This document shows, one piece after another, positions 51,196-59,473 of a stretch of DNA of 64,000 bases. Position 1 is the first letter of the stretch, and each line of letters begins with the position of its first letter. The notes beneath the pieces are model-generated. The model saw only the letters and a list, made by a program, of their open reading frames with translations, had not been told where the DNA came from and did not search any database. Source of the DNA: Bacteroidales bacterium (lineage in GTDB: Bacteria; Bacteroidota; Bacteroidia; Bacteroidales; P3); NCBI GenBank assembly GCA_017616895.1, contig JAFZXE010000010.1, forward strand, positions 1 through 64,000, given 5' to 3'. A program made the position numbers and the translations under genes.

Positions 51196-51492
51196 TTATT
51201 GTATTATATAGATTTTCTTTTTGTTTTCTCTGATATATTCTTCCACTTTATGCCTTACACGTACTGACGCATCGTCCATTAATTTTTCGATACCGTACCC
51301 CAATTCGATGGCCTTTAAACGATCAGATACTTTACTGGAGTCGACCAGTTTATCATACGCTTTAATCGAACCGTACATGTGGTACCGGTTTCTTGGTTTC
51401 GATTCGTCAATCACAAGTGGTACACTACTGTCGCTAATCATTTTTGCAAATTCAATTCCGTCCATTTTGGTTTTTTCTTTTTTCGATTTCAT
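51196..51492 (-). CDS. Small unknown protein with a HEAT/LRV-like unit
   Basis: A 98-residue basic protein. A middle helix pair (SDRLKAIELGYGIEKLMDDA, then SVRVRHKVEEYIRENKKK) resembles one LRV/HEAT unit, the same motif style as the N-terminus of the protein at 47793-48986. First gene of the minus-strand cassette, 40 bp from the -7 box TATCTTTG. A start 9 codons later (MDGIEF) is equally possible. Function not recognised. Confidence 0.55.
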   Translation of the reverse strand: MKSKKEKTKMDGIEFAKMISDSSVPLVIDESKPRNRYHMYGSIKAYDKLVDSSKVSDRLKAIELGYGIEKLMDDASVRVRHKVEEYIRENKKKIYIIQ

Positions 51493-51531
51493 ATTCTTTA
51501 GTTTTTATTGTTATTCCCTTTGATTTTTTTG

Positions 51532-51590
51532 CAAAGATACGCTTGGGGTGTGTAAATTTATTTCATACCCAAGAAAAAATATTATTTTTG
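51532..51590. promoter_or_regulatory. Divergent promoters with a palindrome between them
   Basis: TATCTTTG on the minus strand (51539-51532) and TATTTTTG on the plus strand (51583-51590) flank the imperfect palindrome CTTGGGG...ACCCAAG (51542-51573). A regulator bound there would cover both promoters. The WYL protein encoded divergently is the obvious candidate. Confidence 0.6.
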
Positions 51591-51611
51591 CAGAGTAGAA
51601 ATCTCATTATC

Positions 51612-52523
51612 ATGAATATCCTTAACAAGTATATCTGGCTCATAGACACGCTTTCGCGTGCGGGATTGGCGGGACTCAGCTTTGATGAAATCAGCGACAA
51701 ATATACGAAATCTGACTTTATCTCTGGCGGGGGTAACTACAATATCCGCACTTTTCACAACCACCGGCGCGATATAAAGGAGATTTTCCATATCGACATC
51801 GAGTGCCACCTCGACACATATCGATACTATATCGCAGACAATCAGTCGATACGCAACACGACATCGGTCCGCAAATGGCTGCTTGAATCAATATCGCTCA
51901 ACAACCTGCTGGCGGAGAACGAGAAGATACGCGACCGCATAATACTCGAGGACGTCCCTTCGTCGGAGCCGAACCTCACACTATGCCTGCAAGCCATACA
52001 GGAAAACCGCAAAGTGAGCTTCCAATACACCCGTTTCCAGAAACGTGACGAACTGTATTACAAAGACTTTATGCCGGTATGCCTGAAGATGTACAAACGG
52101 CGGTGGTACCTCTACGGCGGGCATACGCTCGAAAGATGCAAGATCTACGCGCTTGACAGGATGTCGGACATGACGATACAAGCCGACACATTCGTGATTC
52201 CGGAGGATTACAACCCGTCGGAATATTTCGAAGGATTCTTTGGCGTTTATCTTGACGAGAGAGTTGAACCGCAAGTCATAGAACTCAAGGTTGACGCCGT
52301 CTCGGCCAAATACCTGCGCTCGCTGCCTTTGCATGTGAGCCAGGAGGAAGTCACGGCCACCGAGAAATACAGCATTTTCCGGCTGTATCTTCGTCCGACG
52401 CAGGATTTCATACACGAACTGCTGACCTACGACAACAAAATCGAAATCCTTAAACCAAAATCTCTAAGAGCTCAAATCAAATCGACTCTGCAGAATATGG
52501 CCTCGCTGTATGAGGAGAGTTGA
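51612..52523 (+). CDS. WYL-domain transcriptional regulator
   Basis: A 303-residue DNA-binding regulator. The N-terminal part (about 1-75) looks like a winged helix (AGLSFDEISDKYTKS, then NIRTFHNHRRDIKEIFHIDI); the WYL domain (about 120-240) holds QENRKVSFQYTRFQ and the RRWYLYG box at about 164-170; a WCX-like C-terminal part follows. WYL regulators sense nucleic-acid ligands and often repress phage-defence operons such as BREX or CBASS. The ATG at 51612 is chosen because upstream codons to 51444 lie across the promoter region. It is divergent from the nuclease-like cassette. Confidence 0.9.
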   Translation: MNILNKYIWLIDTLSRAGLAGLSFDEISDKYTKSDFISGGGNYNIRTFHNHRRDIKEIFHIDIECHLDTYRYYIADNQSIRNTTSVRKWLLESISLNNLLAENEKIRDRIILEDVPSSEPNLTLCLQAIQENRKVSFQYTRFQKRDELYYKDFMPVCLKMYKRRWYLYGGHTLERCKIYALDRMSDMTIQADTFVIPEDYNPSEYFEGFFGVYLDERVEPQVIELKVDAVSAKYLRSLPLHVSQEEVTATEKYSIFRLYLRPTQDFIHELLTYDNKIEILKPKSLRAQIKSTLQNMASLYEES

Positions 52524-52613
52524 GCGATTGATTTCGGGTGCAAAGGTACGACGAGGGAATTGCGGTTTACGAATAATAAGCCTCTCCCCTGCCCTACAGT
52601 TCGCCCTCACCAG

Positions 52614-52670
52614 CCCACGGTTGACCAATGCCACATCCACGGTTGGCCCACGGTTGACCCACGGTTGGCC
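52614..52670 (+). repeat. Tandem repeat (CCACGGTTGACC family)
   Basis: Four units of CCACGGTTGACC or CCACGGTTGGCC. A second short repeat (AAACCTGAGC units) follows at 52731-52761. The remaining stretch to the terminator at 52915 shows no gene. Confidence 0.75.
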
Positions 52671-52914
52671 TAGAGACGTATCTAAGACGGTTTTACATCG
52701 GCTCAACACCAAGTCTGTTCAATAGTTCTCCAAAACTTGAGCAAAACCTGAGCAAAACCTGTAACACTATTTCATTGTTCCACAAGATGTTGCAAGCCAT
52801 ATTTCTGCCATTTTTCATCATGCTAAAAAAGGTTAATCTACATATTGTCAAGCATTTGTCTTTCAAAAAAAAAGACAAGCAAAATTCCATTCATAAAACC
52901 GAATTGTGACTTGA

Positions 52915-52954
52915 CAAAAAGAGACGGCGTGACAAGCAAGTGTCACGCCGTCTC
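52915..52954 (-). terminator. Terminator of the coiled-coil lipoprotein gene
   Basis: GAGACGGCGTGACA and TGTCACGCCGTCTC form a 14-bp stem, followed on the minus strand by TTTTTGTC. Confidence 0.92.
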
Positions 52955-52977
52955 GGTCGTTTGCGGATCAGAAATAC

Positions 52978-53838
52978 CTATCGGGTCGAGATGACCAGGT
53001 AGTCGGTGTATTTCCAGAACTGGTCGGGATCGAGCACCTTGAGGTAGGAGATGACCTTCGAGTCGTTGGGGTCTTCAACGAGCTGATAGGAGGTCTCGGG
53101 GTGCTTGGAAACGACTTTCACCTTCTTGGCGTTGATGGAGATGGAGGTCACCTGTGTGCGGTCAATCTCGGTGAAGACGCTGGTTTCCATCGAAGTGGTG
53201 GTCTGCTGACGACGTTTGCTGACGCCAATCTTATCGATCACGCCGAGGGATTTGAGGTCTTTGAAGGTTCCAACCACATAGTAGGCCTTGTTGGCTTCGG
53301 CAATCTTCCTTGCGATGGTGTGGTCTTTCTCTTCGTTGGAGGCGGTCAGGTCTGCCACATTCTGGTTGAGGACGCGGATGGTGGCGTTCTTGTTCTGCAG
53401 TTCTTCGTTGAGTTCGGCAATCTGCTGCTCCTGCTCGGCGATACGGGCTTCGAGCTTGGTGACGAACTCCTGAAGTTCTTTGTTCTTTTTGTTGGCTGCG
53501 CCAAGACGGTTGTTGAGGTTGGCGAGCTTGGCTTTGTTGTCGGCGAGGAGCTTCTCGATGCTGGTGATCTGCTCGTCGATTTGGCCGCGCACGTTGGTGC
53601 TGCCTTCGCCGTCGCGACGGAGTTCCTGAACGGCACCATACTGAGAGGAGACCTGGGCGAGGTTGTCCTCGATGGCGTTGAGGGCTGCGAAGACGGAATC
53701 GACTTCGGCCTCTTTGGAGTTAACCTGTGCAAGAAGGTCGGCGTTCTCCTCGCGGAGCTGGTTGAGTTCCTTCTGGTTGCATGCGGCGAAAAGGATGCTC
53801 ACCACAGCAATGGCTAGAGTTAAAAGTGTTTTTTTCAT
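52978..53838 (-). CDS. Coiled-coil lipoprotein
   Basis: A 286-residue lipoprotein with cysteine C20 in LFAAC. Residues about 22-185 form a long alpha-helical coiled coil (LREENADLLAQVNSKEAEVD, ANKKNKELQEFVTKLEAR), then a short beta-rich end (YYVVGTFKDLKSLGVIDK onward). It resembles conserved Bacteroidales lipoproteins of unknown function. It is monocistronic with a strong terminator and lies divergent to the M3 peptidase gene; no promoter box is clear. Confidence 0.85.
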   Translation of the reverse strand: MKKTLLTLAIAVVSILFAACNQKELNQLREENADLLAQVNSKEAEVDSVFAALNAIEDNLAQVSSQYGAVQELRRDGEGSTNVRGQIDEQITSIEKLLADNKAKLANLNNRLGAANKKNKELQEFVTKLEARIAEQEQQIAELNEELQNKNATIRVLNQNVADLTASNEEKDHTIARKIAEANKAYYVVGTFKDLKSLGVIDKIGVSKRRQQTTTSMETSVFTEIDRTQVTSISINAKKVKVVSKHPETSYQLVEDPNDSKVISYLKVLDPDQFWKYTDYLVISTR

Positions 53839-53934
53839 AATATTAATTGTTTTAGTTTTTCGTATCTGAAACGAAATAAAAACGTGTAAATCGGGTTATT
53901 ATTGTGATGCAAATTTACGAATAATATAATACCC

Positions 53935-56061
53935 ATGAACAAATTGGTGAAAAAAATTATGATTATGACCTTTGCCGCAACCGCTTCGATGGCTGCCAAC
54001 GCTCAAAACAACCCGCTGCTAGAGAACTGGAACACAAAGCATCAGACGCCTCCGTTCTCGAAAATCAAGGTGGAGCAATATGTGCCCGCAACCCGTGAGG
54101 CTATAAAGGAGGCGGAAGCCGACATAAACGCCATAATCAAGCAAAAAGAGAAGCCGACTTTCGAAAACACCATCGTGGCGATGGAGAAGGCTGGCGAGAA
54201 ACTCACACGCGTGAGCGAACTGCTCTTCAACCTGAACGAGTGCTGCACGTCGGAAGAGATGCAGAAGTCGGTGATGACTCTCGTACCCGAAATCACCCGC
54301 TATTCGAACTGGGTGAGTATGAACGAGAAACTCTTCGCCCGCGTGAAAAAGGTGTATGACAACCGCGAGAAACTGAACCTCACCACCGAGCAGATGGTGG
54401 TGCTGGAGGACACCTACCGCGGCTTTGTGCAGAACGGCGTGAACCTGCCGAAAAAGGATAAGGAGAAGTTTGCCAAGATTTCGGAGGAGTTGTCGCAGCT
54501 GACGCAGAAGTTCAACCAGAACGTGCTGGCTGACAACAACGAATACTACCTGCAGGTGACCAACAAGAAAGACCTGCGGGGATTGCCCGAGAACGCCATC
54601 GCAGCCGCAAAAGAGGAAGCTGAGCAGCGCAAGCTGGAGGGCTGGGTGTTCACGCTCGACTACCCTTCGTTCGGGCCCTTCGTGACCTACGCCGACAACC
54701 GCGAGCTGCGCGAGCAGATGTGGCGCGCATACAACAGCCGCGGATTCCGCAAGAACGCCAACAACAACGACGACCTCATTCGCCACATCTCGCAGCTGCG
54801 CATGGAGAAAGCCCGCCTGCTGGGTTATGACAACTACGCCGCCTACGCCTTGAGCGACAAGATGGCAAAGGATGTGGCCACCGTGGGCAAGTTTATGCAG
54901 GACCTGCAGAACAGCGCCTACCGCCAGGCTCTGCTCGACGTGAAAGAGGTGAAGCAGTTCGCCTCCGACCACGGGGTGGAATATGAGCTGCAGCGCTGGG
55001 ACTTCTCCTATTGGAGCGAGAAGTTGAAGAAACAGAAATACAGCTTCGACGCCGAGCTGCTGCGTCCCTACTTCCAGCTGGACAAGGTGCGTCAGGGCAT
55101 CTTCGACCTATACGGCACTCTCTACGGAGTGAAATTTGTGGAGGCCAACGACATCGAGGTCTATCACCCCGACGTGAAGGTATATGAGGTGTATGACGGC
55201 AGCAGATTCATGGGTGTGCTCTATCTGGACATGTATCCGAGGGCTTCGAAACGCAGCGGCGCCTGGATGACCGAGTTCCGCGGCGAGAGCAACCTCGACG
55301 GCAAAGAGATAAGGCCGCTGATACAGGTGGTGTGCAACTTCACCAAGCCCGTGGGCGACAAGCCGTCGCTGCTGAGCTTCGACGAGGTGGAGACCTTCAT
55401 GCACGAGATGGGCCACGCGATGCACGGCATGATGACCGACGTGCACTACCCCTCGGTGGCGGGAACCAACGTGAAGCACGACTTCGTGGAGACGATGTCG
55501 CAGGTGATGGAGAACTGGTGCTACGAGCCGCAATTCCTCAACACCTTCGCCAAACACTACGAGACGGGCGACACCATCCCGGCCGACTACATCAAGAAAA
55601 TCAAAGCCAGCGAGAACTTCCTCTCGGGTTACTACTGCATACGCCAGCTGAACTACGGCAACATAGACATGGCCTACCACACGCTGCAGGCTCCGCTGAC
55701 CGAAGACCTCGAGAGTTTCGAACACCGCAACATGGTGGAGTTGCTGCCCGTGGTGAAAGGTGCCATCAGCTCGCCGGCGTTCACCCACATCTTCTCGGGC
55801 GGATATGCCGCCGGCTACTACGGATACAAATGGGCCGAGGTGCTCGACGCCGACATCTTCTCGAAATTCAAGAAAGAGGGCATCTTCAACAAAAAGACTG
55901 CTACCGACTTCCGCAACATGATACTCTCGCGCGGCGGCTCGGACGACCCGTCGGTGCTGTTCCGCAACTTCATGGGTCGCGACCCGGACAACACGGCATT
56001 CCTCATCCGCAGCGGCTTCGTCAAAGAACGCCAGATGGAGAAGACAAAGATTGGGAGATAG
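53935..56061 (+). CDS. dcp: M3-family peptidyl-dipeptidase (Dcp-like)
   Basis: A zinc dipeptidyl carboxypeptidase of 708 residues that removes dipeptides from peptide C-termini. A signal peptide (about 1-23, ending ANAQ) places it in the periplasm. The zinc motif is FMHEMGHAMHGMM with H490, E491, H494 and the downstream glutamate in FVETMSQVMENW. Gly-rich FSGGYAAGYYGYKW near 620 is the usual substrate contact. The stop is followed directly by a GTGCGTGCCCGCAC repeat element. Confidence 0.92.
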   Translation: MNKLVKKIMIMTFAATASMAANAQNNPLLENWNTKHQTPPFSKIKVEQYVPATREAIKEAEADINAIIKQKEKPTFENTIVAMEKAGEKLTRVSELLFNLNECCTSEEMQKSVMTLVPEITRYSNWVSMNEKLFARVKKVYDNREKLNLTTEQMVVLEDTYRGFVQNGVNLPKKDKEKFAKISEELSQLTQKFNQNVLADNNEYYLQVTNKKDLRGLPENAIAAAKEEAEQRKLEGWVFTLDYPSFGPFVTYADNRELREQMWRAYNSRGFRKNANNNDDLIRHISQLRMEKARLLGYDNYAAYALSDKMAKDVATVGKFMQDLQNSAYRQALLDVKEVKQFASDHGVEYELQRWDFSYWSEKLKKQKYSFDAELLRPYFQLDKVRQGIFDLYGTLYGVKFVEANDIEVYHPDVKVYEVYDGSRFMGVLYLDMYPRASKRSGAWMTEFRGESNLDGKEIRPLIQVVCNFTKPVGDKPSLLSFDEVETFMHEMGHAMHGMMTDVHYPSVAGTNVKHDFVETMSQVMENWCYEPQFLNTFAKHYETGDTIPADYIKKIKASENFLSGYYCIRQLNYGNIDMAYHTLQAPLTEDLESFEHRNMVELLPVVKGAISSPAFTHIFSGGYAAGYYGYKWAEVLDADIFSKFKKEGIFNKKTATDFRNMILSRGGSDDPSVLFRNFMGRDPDNTAFLIRSGFVKERQMEKTKIGR

Positions 56062-56067
56062 CTGTCA

Positions 56068-56235
56068 GGTGCGTGCCCGCACAGGGCGGTTGAGTAGGTA
56101 GCGGTCGGCAGTTAGCGGTCAGCAGTCAGCGGTCAGCAGTCAGCAGTCAGCAGTCAGTAGTTACATTTGTCTAATCACTATTCACTATTCACTAATCACT
56201 TTTCACTAATCACTATTCACTATTCACTAATCAAC
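56068..56235 (+). repeat. Dispersed repeat element and short tandem repeats between dcp and rnr
   Basis: 56068-56098 is the GTGCGTGCCCGCAC hairpin plus GGTTGAGTAGG; 56098-56160 is nine 7-bp AGC-type units; 56170-56235 is CACTATTCACTAAT units. The first 60 bp match the minus strand at 41095-41156 with one visible difference. Confidence 0.9.
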
Positions 56236-56242
56236 ATCATTA

Positions 56243-58540
56243 ATGAACGACAAGTTAGCACAACAGATAATAAAGATCTTCGCCAAGAACCCCTTCGACA
56301 CCTTCAACCCGAAGCAGATCGCCTCGCGTGTGGGTGCCCACGACAAGGCGGCGCGCGCTCAGGTCGATGAGGTCATCTTCCTGCTCGCCACCGACGACAT
56401 ACTCGTGGAGGAAGGGCGCGGAAAATACAAGATTAACCCAAAGAACATCAACGAGACACCGCGCAACCAGGTGGTCGGCACCATCGACATGAAGCAGACG
56501 GGCAAGGCCTACGTCATACCCGACGAAGAGGGACAGGAGGACATAATGATTGCGCCCAACTACACCCATCACGCCCTGCACGGCGACACGGTGAGGGTGT
56601 CGATGTTTCCGCAGCGCAAGATGCACAAGCCCGAAGGCGAGGTGGTGGAGGTGATAAAACGCGCCCGCACACGCTTCGTGGGACGCATACAGAAGATGGA
56701 CAAATTCGCCTTTCTGCTGTGCGACAACCGCAACATGGTGGTGGATATCTTCATCCATCCCAGCGACCTCGCCGGCGCCGAAGACGGCGAGAAGGCCATC
56801 GTGGAGATGACCGACTGGCCCGAAAGGATGAACAACCCCGTGGGAAAGGTGGTGAAACGGCTGGGACGTCCGGGCGACAACAACGTGGAGATGCAGTCGA
56901 TATTGGCCGACTACGACTTCCCACTCGACTTCCCCGAGGCTGCCGAGAAAGAGGCCGCCGCCATAAAGAACCCCACGAAGAAAGAGCTTGAAGGCAGAAA
57001 AGATTTCCGCAAGGTGACGACTTTCACCATCGACCCCGCCGACGCCAAAGACTTCGACGATGCGCTCTCGTACCGCAAGCTCGACAACGGACTTTTCGAG
57101 GTGGGCGTGCATATCGCCGACGTCTCCTACTACGTCACTCCCGGCTCGGCCATCGACCGCGAGGCTTACGAGCGCGGCACCAGCGTATATCTGGTTGACC
57201 GCACCATCCCGATGCTGCCCGAGAAGCTCTGCAACGGCGTATGCTCGCTGCGTCCCAACGAGGACAAGCTCTGCTTCAGCGTGGTGCTGCAGATGGACGA
57301 CACCGCAAAGGTGCACAACACCTGGTTCGGCAAGACGGTCATACACTCCGACCAACGCCTCGCCTACGAGGATGCACAGGAGATAATAGATAGCGGTCAG
57401 CCGACAGCAGGCAGCGGTCAGCAGGCAGCCGTGGGCAACGCCATACTGGAGCTACACAAGCTGGCGACAATACTGCGCAACGCACGATACAAAGAGGGTG
57501 CGATAAACTTCGAGAGCCAAGAAGTAAAATTCCGCCTCGACGAGAACGCAAAACCCATTGGAGTATATATCAAAGAGCAGAAAGAGGCCAACTGGCTGAT
57601 TGAGGAGTTTATGCTGCTGGCCAACCGCAGCGTGGCGGAACGCATAGGAAAAGTGGACAGGTCGAAAAACAAAGGCGGAAAGCCACAGAAAGCAAGAACC
57701 TTCGTCTATCGTGTGCACGACGAGCCGAACCCCGAAAAGCTCAACACTTTCGTGGAGTTTGTGGCGAAGCTGGGCTTCAAGATGAAGGTGGGCAACCGCA
57801 AGGCGCTGGCCGACTCATACAACCGCCTGTTCAGCGACATAGCGGGTCGCGGCGAAGAGTATATGATTGACACCATCGCCATACGCACGATGTCGAAAGC
57901 CTACTACTCGACCGAGAACATCGGCCACTACGGGCTTGCGTTCCCCTTCTACACCCACTTCACCTCGCCCATACGACGCTATCCAGACCTGATGGTGCAC
58001 CGTCTGCTGGAGCGATATCTCGCGGGCGGCACTTCGGTCAGCGCCGAAGAGTATGAGGAATACTGCAAACATTGCTCGCAGATGGAGAAGAAGGCCGCCG
58101 ACGCCGAACGCACGAGCATCAAATACAAGCAGGCAGAATACCTCAGCGACAAGCTGGGACAGGTGTTTCCGGCACTCATCTCGGGCGTAAGCAAATGGGG
58201 CATATATGCCGAAATCGAGGGTAACAAATGCGAAGGCATGATACCCATCGGCTCGCTCAAGGGCGACTACTATATGCTGGACGAGGACAACTACCAGGTG
58301 ATCGGACGCAAGACGGGCAAATGCTACAAGCTGGGCTCGCCGGTGATGATAAGGGTGAAAGGTGTCGATATGCTGAAGAAACAGATCGACTTCGAGCTTG
58401 TGGATGACGATGAAGAAGAAAAGCCGACTCGGCCGAACGGGAATAAAAAGCACGGCAAGCAGAACCGCCCGGAAAACAAGAAAAACGGGAAATCCGAAAA
58501 AAACGAGAAAAAGGGCAAAAAAACAAGAAAGAAAAGATAG
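56243..58540 (+). CDS. rnr: Ribonuclease R
   Basis: RNase R is a 3'-5' exoribonuclease that degrades structured RNA. The 765-residue order is complete: N-terminal helix-turn-helix, two cold-shock domains, RNB catalytic domain starting TFTIDPADAKDFDDALSY near 258-275 with the catalytic aspartates, RYPDLMVHRLLERY, a C-terminal S1 domain (GQVFPALISGVSKWGIYAEI) and a basic tail rich in K. Near residues 383-398 the sequence SGQPTAGSGQQAA is an in-frame insertion encoded by the AGCGGTC repeat, inside the RNB domain loop. It does not touch the catalytic residues. Confidence 0.96.
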   Translation: MNDKLAQQIIKIFAKNPFDTFNPKQIASRVGAHDKAARAQVDEVIFLLATDDILVEEGRGKYKINPKNINETPRNQVVGTIDMKQTGKAYVIPDEEGQEDIMIAPNYTHHALHGDTVRVSMFPQRKMHKPEGEVVEVIKRARTRFVGRIQKMDKFAFLLCDNRNMVVDIFIHPSDLAGAEDGEKAIVEMTDWPERMNNPVGKVVKRLGRPGDNNVEMQSILADYDFPLDFPEAAEKEAAAIKNPTKKELEGRKDFRKVTTFTIDPADAKDFDDALSYRKLDNGLFEVGVHIADVSYYVTPGSAIDREAYERGTSVYLVDRTIPMLPEKLCNGVCSLRPNEDKLCFSVVLQMDDTAKVHNTWFGKTVIHSDQRLAYEDAQEIIDSGQPTAGSGQQAAVGNAILELHKLATILRNARYKEGAINFESQEVKFRLDENAKPIGVYIKEQKEANWLIEEFMLLANRSVAERIGKVDRSKNKGGKPQKARTFVYRVHDEPNPEKLNTFVEFVAKLGFKMKVGNRKALADSYNRLFSDIAGRGEEYMIDTIAIRTMSKAYYSTENIGHYGLAFPFYTHFTSPIRRYPDLMVHRLLERYLAGGTSVSAEEYEEYCKHCSQMEKKAADAERTSIKYKQAEYLSDKLGQVFPALISGVSKWGIYAEIEGNKCEGMIPIGSLKGDYYMLDEDNYQVIGRKTGKCYKLGSPVMIRVKGVDMLKKQIDFELVDDDEEEKPTRPNGNKKHGKQNRPENKKNGKSEKNEKKGKKTRKKR
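57391..57430 (+). repeat. AGCGGTC-type repeat inserted in frame in rnr
   Basis: AGCGGTCAGCCGACAGCAGG and further units match the intergenic 7-bp repeat family. Length is a multiple of three, so the frame is kept. Confidence 0.8.
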
Positions 58541-58570
58541 CCCCAGCGAGAGATATCGAAAAAAGGAAAG

Positions 58571-58600
58571 AACTGGATTTGCTATAATCCAGTTTTTTTC
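58571..58600 (+). terminator. Terminator after rnr
   Basis: AACTGGATT and AATCCAGTT form a 9-bp stem with a TGCTAT loop, followed by TTTTTTC. It overlaps the -33 box of the next promoter. Confidence 0.85.
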
Positions 58601-58609
58601 TTATTTTTG
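58579..58609 (+). promoter_or_regulatory. Promoter of the starch-synthase-like gene
   Basis: TTG (58579-58581), 20-bp spacer and TATTTTTG (58602-58609); start codon 26 bp on. Confidence 0.7.
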
Positions 58610-58635
58610 CATATTGAAACATATATGCTATACTT

Positions 58636-59460
58636 ATGAGCAAAGGAAGAATATTGTATGTAAATCAGGAAGTTGTACCTTTTACCGAAGAAACAGACAA
58701 CGCTCGATTTGGGAGGTATGTGCCGCAGTATGCGCAAGAACACGGACGCGAGATTCGTGTGTTTATGCCGAGGTTCAGCTCAATCAGCGAACGCAAGAAC
58801 CAACTGCATGAGGTGATTCGACTGTCAGGCATGAACCTAATAGTGAACAGCTGCGACCATCAGCTTATCATTAAAGTGGGTTCTATCTCTTCGGCCCGCA
58901 TGCAGACATATTTTATCGACAACGATGAATATTTCACCAAAAACGGCAACCTGTTCGACGAAAACAAACACCTGTGCGCCGACGCCGACGAAAGACTTAT
59001 GTTTTTCTGTCGCGGCACACTCGAAGCCGTTAGGAAACTGGCGTGGCGTCCCCATGTGATACACTTCTCCGGCTGGTTCAGCGGTTTGATTCCATTCTAC
59101 ATGAGGAGGATAAACAAAGACAACGCTTTCTTCAACGGCACAAAGTGCATTGTGACGCTGACCGACGACCAGTTTAGCGACAAATTCAACGACCAAATAG
59201 ATAAAAAGCTGAAGAACGACGGAGCGACGGCAAAAGACCTGCGCATGTACGAAAACCTCGACTATATGACACTTATGAAGGCTGCCATCTCCTACTCCAA
59301 CGGTGTTGTGATTGCATCGCCAAACGTGGCGCCTGAACTCATAGCTCACGCTCAGGAACTGAAGAAACCCATACTGGAATACGACTCCAACGAAGCGATT
59401 TTCTACGAGAAAATCAACGAGATGTACGATACCATTGCAGGATCGAACATGGACAATTAA
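58636..59460 (+). CDS. Half-length glycogen/starch synthase-like protein
   Basis: A 274-residue cytoplasmic protein that matches only the N-terminal GT5 half of glycogen synthase (RILYVNQEVVPFTEETDNAR, FMPRFSSISERKNQLHEVIR, VIHFSGWFSGLIPFYMRR). The catalytic Lys-X-Gly-Gly that binds ADP-glucose in GlgA is replaced by sequence such as TDNARFGR, and the C-terminal GT-B half is missing. In Bacteroidales such short proteins are usually annotated as glycogen/starch synthases. Synthesis of glycogen by this protein alone is doubtful. It precedes the DUF4270 gene by 13 bp. Confidence 0.8.
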   Translation: MSKGRILYVNQEVVPFTEETDNARFGRYVPQYAQEHGREIRVFMPRFSSISERKNQLHEVIRLSGMNLIVNSCDHQLIIKVGSISSARMQTYFIDNDEYFTKNGNLFDENKHLCADADERLMFFCRGTLEAVRKLAWRPHVIHFSGWFSGLIPFYMRRINKDNAFFNGTKCIVTLTDDQFSDKFNDQIDKKLKNDGATAKDLRMYENLDYMTLMKAAISYSNGVVIASPNVAPELIAHAQELKKPILEYDSNEAIFYEKINEMYDTIAGSNMDN

Positions 59461-59473
59461 AAAGGCACAAAGA

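Noticed and set aside
52510-52890. Two short frames in the repeat region after the WYL gene
   Set aside because: They translate the CCACGGTTGACC repeats and low-complexity sequence; no start context or homology is visible.
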